Below, in pieces: positions 5,985-9,344 of a DNA stretch of 9,344 bases. The notes below the pieces were generated by a model that was not told the origin of the DNA, made no database searches, and worked only from the letters and a program-made list of their open reading frames with translations. Position 1 is the stretch's first letter, and each line of letters opens with the position of its first letter. The position numbers and the translations under genes are program-made. The stretch spans positions 1 through 9,344 of the forward strand of contig NJDO01000063.1 in NCBI GenBank assembly GCA_002254385.1, given 5' to 3'. The DNA comes from Thermoplasmatales archaeon ex4484_6. GTDB lineage: Archaea > Thermoplasmatota > Penumbrarchaeia > Penumbrarchaeales > Penumbrarchaeaceae.

Positions 5985-7124
5985 ATGGTAAAACCGGAGA
6001 TTTACAACAAGCGGGTAGAGGAAGTCATGTCGAGGATGAAGCTGACGGTCGGACCAAGGGACTCGCTGTCCGAGGCCCTGGGAAAGATGAAGAAGAACCA
6101 GATGAGGGAGATACCGGTCATCGAGAAGGGAAAACTGAAGGGGCTTCTCACCTTCAGGACCCTTGCGAGAAGGAGGAAGATGCCGATAACCTCCCATGTT
6201 CAGAACTTCATGATATCTCCGCCAAGGGTGAATCCCAATGACAGGATATACAAGGTGGTGGAGCGTCTCATCACAAGGGATTTCTCGTCCCTGCCGGTAA
6301 CTCACAAGGCCGATGTCCTTGGAATGATCTCCAGAATGGACATCATCAAGCTGCTGGGAGAGGACGAGGAGGTGAGGAGGATGCCCGTCGAATCGGTGAT
6401 GAACTTCGCCCCGACCACGATCGATGGTTCCATGGGGATAAAGAAGGCTCTGAACATCATAGATCTCTCGGGTGAACTGGGAGCCGCTGTTATCGATGGA
6501 GAGGGGAGATTTCTGGGATGTGTGACCACGAAGGAACTTGTCGCCTACCTGGAAACACCCAAGCACAGACCCCATACAGGGGATTTCCAGGGGGAGAAGG
6601 TGAGATCGGACAGGACGGTCGAATCACTTGCCCGGATGCCCGAGACCCTTTCCAGGAGTGACACGATAGGAAAGGCCATGGACATCATGATAGGGGACAG
6701 CGTGGATACCATATACGTGATGGACGGAAACGACCTTGTGGGTTCCCTGACCGAGGTGGATCTTCTGGAGATCTTCATGAGGGGGCCCTCGAGAAGCGGG
6801 CCCCTCATACAGGTTGCCGGTATTGAGGATATCAAACTGATGGATGCCTCCGAGCTGAACTCCCTGATGGAGAAGTTCATCCACAAGATAGAGAAGTTCT
6901 CTCCCATCACGGCTGTCACCATCAGGATAAAGCATCATCATCACGATTCCGATGAAGACAAGTACACGGTGATAATCAAACTGTCGACAAGGGACAGCAT
7001 CATCGTTCGAGAGGCATATGACTGGGATCTCCTTGTGGCCGTTGGAGAAGCGTTCAGCCATATCGAACAGCAGATAAAGAAGGATCTTGAAAGGGCCAGG
7101 GACAAGGTGAGAAAGAGAAGCTGA
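5985..7124 (+). CDS. Four-CBS-motif protein with C-terminal HPF/S30AE-like domain
   Basis: A 379-residue soluble protein. Four CBS motifs, forming two Bateman modules, occupy about residues 10-64, 70-125, 134-190 and 212-267. CBS modules commonly bind adenosine or guanosine nucleotides; the ribose/phosphate-contact pattern Ser/Thr-x-x-Asp is kept in motif 2 (SRMD, 116-119) and motif 4 (TEVD, 256-259), but not in 1 and 3. The last 107 residues (273-379) resemble ribosome hibernation factor HPF/S30AE: IQVAGIEDIKL, a helix (LNSLMEKFIHKIEKF), a strand, a loop with HHHH (317-320) and DSDED, DKYTVIIKL, then a long basic helix ending KVRKRS. This similarity is judged by eye from pattern and predicted secondary structure. 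A role as a nucleotide-responsive ribosome-binding factor is inference. It is divergent from the purine operon and ends 3 nt from the convergent deacetylase gene. The tail could be a different alpha/beta domain. Confidence 0.85.
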   Translation: MVKPEIYNKRVEEVMSRMKLTVGPRDSLSEALGKMKKNQMREIPVIEKGKLKGLLTFRTLARRRKMPITSHVQNFMISPPRVNPNDRIYKVVERLITRDFSSLPVTHKADVLGMISRMDIIKLLGEDEEVRRMPVESVMNFAPTTIDGSMGIKKALNIIDLSGELGAAVIDGEGRFLGCVTTKELVAYLETPKHRPHTGDFQGEKVRSDRTVESLARMPETLSRSDTIGKAMDIMIGDSVDTIYVMDGNDLVGSLTEVDLLEIFMRGPSRSGPLIQVAGIEDIKLMDASELNSLMEKFIHKIEKFSPITAVTIRIKHHHHDSDEDKYTVIIKLSTRDSIIVREAYDWDLLVAVGEAFSHIEQQIKKDLERARDKVRKRS

Positions 7125-7127
7125 TGA

Positions 7128-8162
7128 TCATACCTTCCAGTATGAGGCCTGCACATCCCTGAACTGCCTCAAACGGACCGAATCCTTCGAAGCCTCCCTT
7201 GTATCGGTGTATCTGAGGGGAACCTCCCCACCCATGCCGGCATACCTGGCAACCGCGGCCGAGAACACCTCCGCAAGGGCCCGGGGATGATATCCTCCTT
7301 CCAGCTCGTAGATTATCCTTCCGGAACATATGGTATCCGCCGCATCGGCAAGGGACGAGAGCAGGGAAATGTACCCAGGAGATGATAGGGAGAGGGAGGT
7401 GAGCGGGTCCATCAGATGTGCATCCACCCCCAGCGAAACGAACATCACATCCGGCGAATACTGCTGCAGGATGGGGACCACGAGATCGCTTGCAGCACAG
7501 GAAAAGGTGGGATCCCCCGCCCCGCCCATGAGTGGAAGGTTCACGGTGTAACCCTCTCCGGGGCCGCTCCCGACATCCGTGTGATTCCCCGTACCGGGGA
7601 AGATGCCCCATTGATGGGTCGAGATGTACAGGACATCCCGGTCCTGGTGAAAGAGGTCGCATGTACCGTTCCCGTGATGGGCATCCACGTCTACGATGGC
7701 AACCCTGGAGATATCCTCCTTCTCGTCCAGCAGCTTCCTTGCTGCGATGGCTACATTGTTGAAATAGCAGAATCCCATATTATAATCCCTTCCCGAATGA
7801 TGGCCGGGAGGTCTTGGTACCACGAACACGGCCCGCCGTTCCCTCACTGCGTCCTCCGCCGCCCGGACCACCCCGCCCGCGGCGCGAAGGGAGGTCTCGA
7901 ATGTATGATCGTGGTGATATGTGTCCGGGTCCATGTACCCAGTTCCGAAATCCCTCACCCGGGCCACATGCGCATCCGAATGGACCCTGAGAAGGTCCTT
8001 CTCGTCCAGCAGTGGGGCGGTACGTATATCCAGCGGGATGGAGAGCTCCTTCAATCTCTCCATTATGGCACTTACTCTCTCCGGGGACTCGGGGTGACCT
8101 GGTGTCTGGGTCAATCGCAGATAATCCTCGTGAAAGATGAGGGGAACGCTTTCCTGCATCAT
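7128..8162 (-). CDS. Histone deacetylase-superfamily amidohydrolase
   Basis: A 344-residue zinc-dependent deacetylase of the class II HDAC/AcuC/acetylpolyamine amidohydrolase superfamily, which removes acetyl groups from lysines or polyamines. All catalytic elements are visible: TPGHPESPERV (20-30), RPPGHHSG with the His pair 121-122, DVDAHHGNG (158-166) giving zinc ligands Asp160 and His162, the third ligand Asp247 in LGVDAH, and catalytic Tyr291 in LEGGYHP. The substrate cannot be told from sequence; candidates are chromatin proteins such as Alba, metabolic enzymes, or acetylated polyamines. Translation could open further upstream (to 8297), but that would overlap the transporter gene. Two adjacent ATGs at 8162 and 8159 start just before the conserved core and about 33 nt after a TTTATA box, so I chose them. 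It lies 49 nt after the transporter stop. Confidence 0.93.
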   Translation of the reverse strand: MMQESVPLIFHEDYLRLTQTPGHPESPERVSAIMERLKELSIPLDIRTAPLLDEKDLLRVHSDAHVARVRDFGTGYMDPDTYHHDHTFETSLRAAGGVVRAAEDAVRERRAVFVVPRPPGHHSGRDYNMGFCYFNNVAIAARKLLDEKEDISRVAIVDVDAHHGNGTCDLFHQDRDVLYISTHQWGIFPGTGNHTDVGSGPGEGYTVNLPLMGGAGDPTFSCAASDLVVPILQQYSPDVMFVSLGVDAHLMDPLTSLSLSSPGYISLLSSLADAADTICSGRIIYELEGGYHPRALAEVFSAAVARYAGMGGEVPLRYTDTREASKDSVRLRQFRDVQASYWKV

Positions 8163-8191
8163 TTGGACCGCGGGGAAATCGGGCACTATGC

Positions 8192-8200
8192 CTATAAACA
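8192..8200 (-). promoter_or_regulatory. TATA box between the transporter and deacetylase genes
   Basis: The minus strand reads TGTTTATAG in the 49-nt gap. A start about 27 nt downstream of the TTTATA centre (near 8169) would give a leader of only 7-10 nt before the ATGs at 8162 and 8159, and no Shine-Dalgarno is seen. The deacetylase may thus be expressed from its own nearly leaderless message. Confidence 0.45.
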
Positions 8201-8211
8201 TGTTGCAGGGA

Positions 8212-9330
8212 TCAATCCGGTGAATCCCTGACCGGGACCCGGTCCATGCCCCAATAGCGGTAATAGAAGAAGGAGACCATGGAGGCCGCAGCGGCAAGGT
8301 ACATCGGCCCCTCGAAGGAGATATCCGGAAGGACGGCGATGAGGCCGAGCGCCAGGAGCGGCCCCATCAGAGACGAGAGACTTATCGAGGAATTCAGAAG
8401 GCCGACCGCTGTGGCCCTCTCCCTGTTCTTGGCCATCATGGACCTGAGGGAGCCGACGTATAGATTCGCCCATGACAGACCCAGAACTATCTGGGTGATC
8501 AGGAAGAGGGGAAAGGACCTGATGAGAATGAACGAGAGGGCCGCGATCGAGGTGAGCAGGAAACCCAGACCGACGGCTTTTCGCGGACTCAGCCTGTCCC
8601 CCATTACGAACATGGCCGAGAATTGGGTAAAGGCATTGGTCGCCTGCACCAGCCCAACCTGGAAGAACGAGAGACCCAGCTCACTGGTAAGAAAGATGGG
8701 CCACAGCACCCATATTGAGGAGGCAGTGGAATGCCGGATTATATAGGGAAGGAGGATCTCCCTGTTCTTCAATATCATTCTGATCGGCAGAAGGGGGGTG
8801 GTGATCCTGACCTCTTTCAGGGCAGGGAGTGTCAATGCGGTAAGGAAGGAGAGGAACACGAGTGCCGAGGCCATGTAGAAGACGGCCCTCACACCCACCG
8901 TGTCGGCCACCGGACCGGCAGCGATAAGGGAGAGCCCCCATCCGAGAGCGCCAAATGAGGCGAACTTTCCCATCTTTGTGTTTCCCTGGAATGCATATGC
9001 GGCAAGGGCTGCAGGGAACATGCCGAACCCCACTCCTGCCAGGGTCCTGAAGCCGATGACGGAAAAGAGATCCGAGGACAGGCCCTGCAGAAAGACAAGG
9101 AAGGAGAGGACGAGCAGCCCGAGCAGGAGTACCTTTCTCCTTCCGAACCTGTCGGCGATCCTTCCGAAAACGTAAGATGATACGAACTGTGCAACGCTGT
9201 AAAGAGAAGCGGCAAGAGCGATCTGGGTCCTTGTCAATCCCAGTTCATCGCCCAGTATGGCGATGTAGGTGAATGAAGCCAGGAAAGCGCCGCTCGAAAG
9301 GACCTGAATGAGGGCTATCCTCTTGAACAC
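8212..9330 (-). CDS. Major facilitator superfamily transporter
   Basis: A 372-residue integral membrane protein with about 11-12 hydrophobic segments, fitting the 12-helix major facilitator fold. The loop between helices 2 and 3 carries motif A, GRIADRFGRRK (56-66), the best-conserved marker of the family, with a degenerate equivalent (MGDRLSPRKA) between the two halves. The hydrophilic N-terminus before helix 1 is very short. Family membership is clear, but the substrate is not; the general look (drug or metabolite proton antiporter) is only a guess. The start shown is a GTG at 9330. No ribosome site is visible before it and the frame stays open to the window edge at 9344, so the true start could be outside. 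Same strand as, and 49 nt upstream of, the deacetylase gene, which appears to have its own promoter. Confidence 0.9.
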   Translation of the reverse strand: MFKRIALIQVLSSGAFLASFTYIAILGDELGLTRTQIALAASLYSVAQFVSSYVFGRIADRFGRRKVLLLGLLVLSFLVFLQGLSSDLFSVIGFRTLAGVGFGMFPAALAAYAFQGNTKMGKFASFGALGWGLSLIAAGPVADTVGVRAVFYMASALVFLSFLTALTLPALKEVRITTPLLPIRMILKNREILLPYIIRHSTASSIWVLWPIFLTSELGLSFFQVGLVQATNAFTQFSAMFVMGDRLSPRKAVGLGFLLTSIAALSFILIRSFPLFLITQIVLGLSWANLYVGSLRSMMAKNRERATAVGLLNSSISLSSLMGPLLALGLIAVLPDISFEGPMYLAAAASMVSFFYYRYWGMDRVPVRDSPD

Positions 9331-9344
9331 GGTCAGCGAAAGGA

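Noticed and set aside
7125..7127. Search for a terminator hairpin or T-tract between the convergent CBS and deacetylase genes
   Set aside because: Only 3 nt separate the stop codons, and I see no clear hairpin or T-run at the gene ends.
7416..8231. Plus-strand open frame of 271 codons opposite the deacetylase gene
   Set aside because: It is a shadow of the conserved minus-strand gene; it has no motifs and no ribosome site.
8163..8297. Extension of the deacetylase to an upstream start at 8297 or to the ATG at 8201
   Set aside because: The first overlaps the transporter C-terminus by about 86 nt; the second lies in the TTTATA box. The extra residues match nothing in the family.

Overview
The window reads as a compact piece of archaeal chromosome, most likely from the Thermoplasmatota or another euryarchaeal relative; the lineage is inferred, not proven. 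The reasons are archaeal TATA boxes (two with a purine-rich BRE-like flank) upstream of most transcription units, a mix of strong GGAGG ribosome sites and apparently leaderless starts, an archaeal-type PurE (GVDRGDNAA signature) and AGG/AGA-rich arginine codon use. By eye the DNA is moderately GC-rich, coding density is very high, and I see no mobile element, CRISPR array, tRNA or rRNA.

Layout. Positions 1-1721 (minus) hold the N-terminal 573 codons of isoleucyl-tRNA synthetase, which runs off the left edge. A 156-bp divergent promoter region separates it from an OsmC-family protein (1878-2300, plus). Next comes a tightly packed minus-strand operon read right to left: purE (5756 or 5777 to 5232), guaA (5235-3403), maf (3401-2769) and a TrmO/UPF0066 tRNA methyltransferase (2772-2278). 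Its junctions are ATGA overlaps or a 1-nt gap, and its end overlaps the end of the convergent osmC by 23 nt. A second divergent promoter region (about 5757-5984) leads to a plus-strand protein with four CBS motifs and a C-terminal domain resembling ribosome hibernation factor HPF/S30AE (5985-7124). It ends 3 nt from a convergent histone-deacetylase-family amidohydrolase (8162-7128, minus), which is preceded on the same strand by a major facilitator transporter (9330-8212) whose 5' end may lie outside the window.

How the genes may work together. purE and guaA belong to purine and GMP synthesis; Maf is a nucleotide-pool housekeeping pyrophosphatase; TrmO and IleS act on tRNA. The gene divergent to the purine operon joins nucleotide-sensing CBS modules to a ribosome-binding-like domain, so the locus could connect purine nucleotide status to ribosome inactivation. 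That link is an inference from domain content and gene order, and it is the most interesting idea in the window. The second notable point is a fused, long-form GMP synthase with a duplicated dimerisation region like the human enzyme, where most archaea are known to use two separate subunits.
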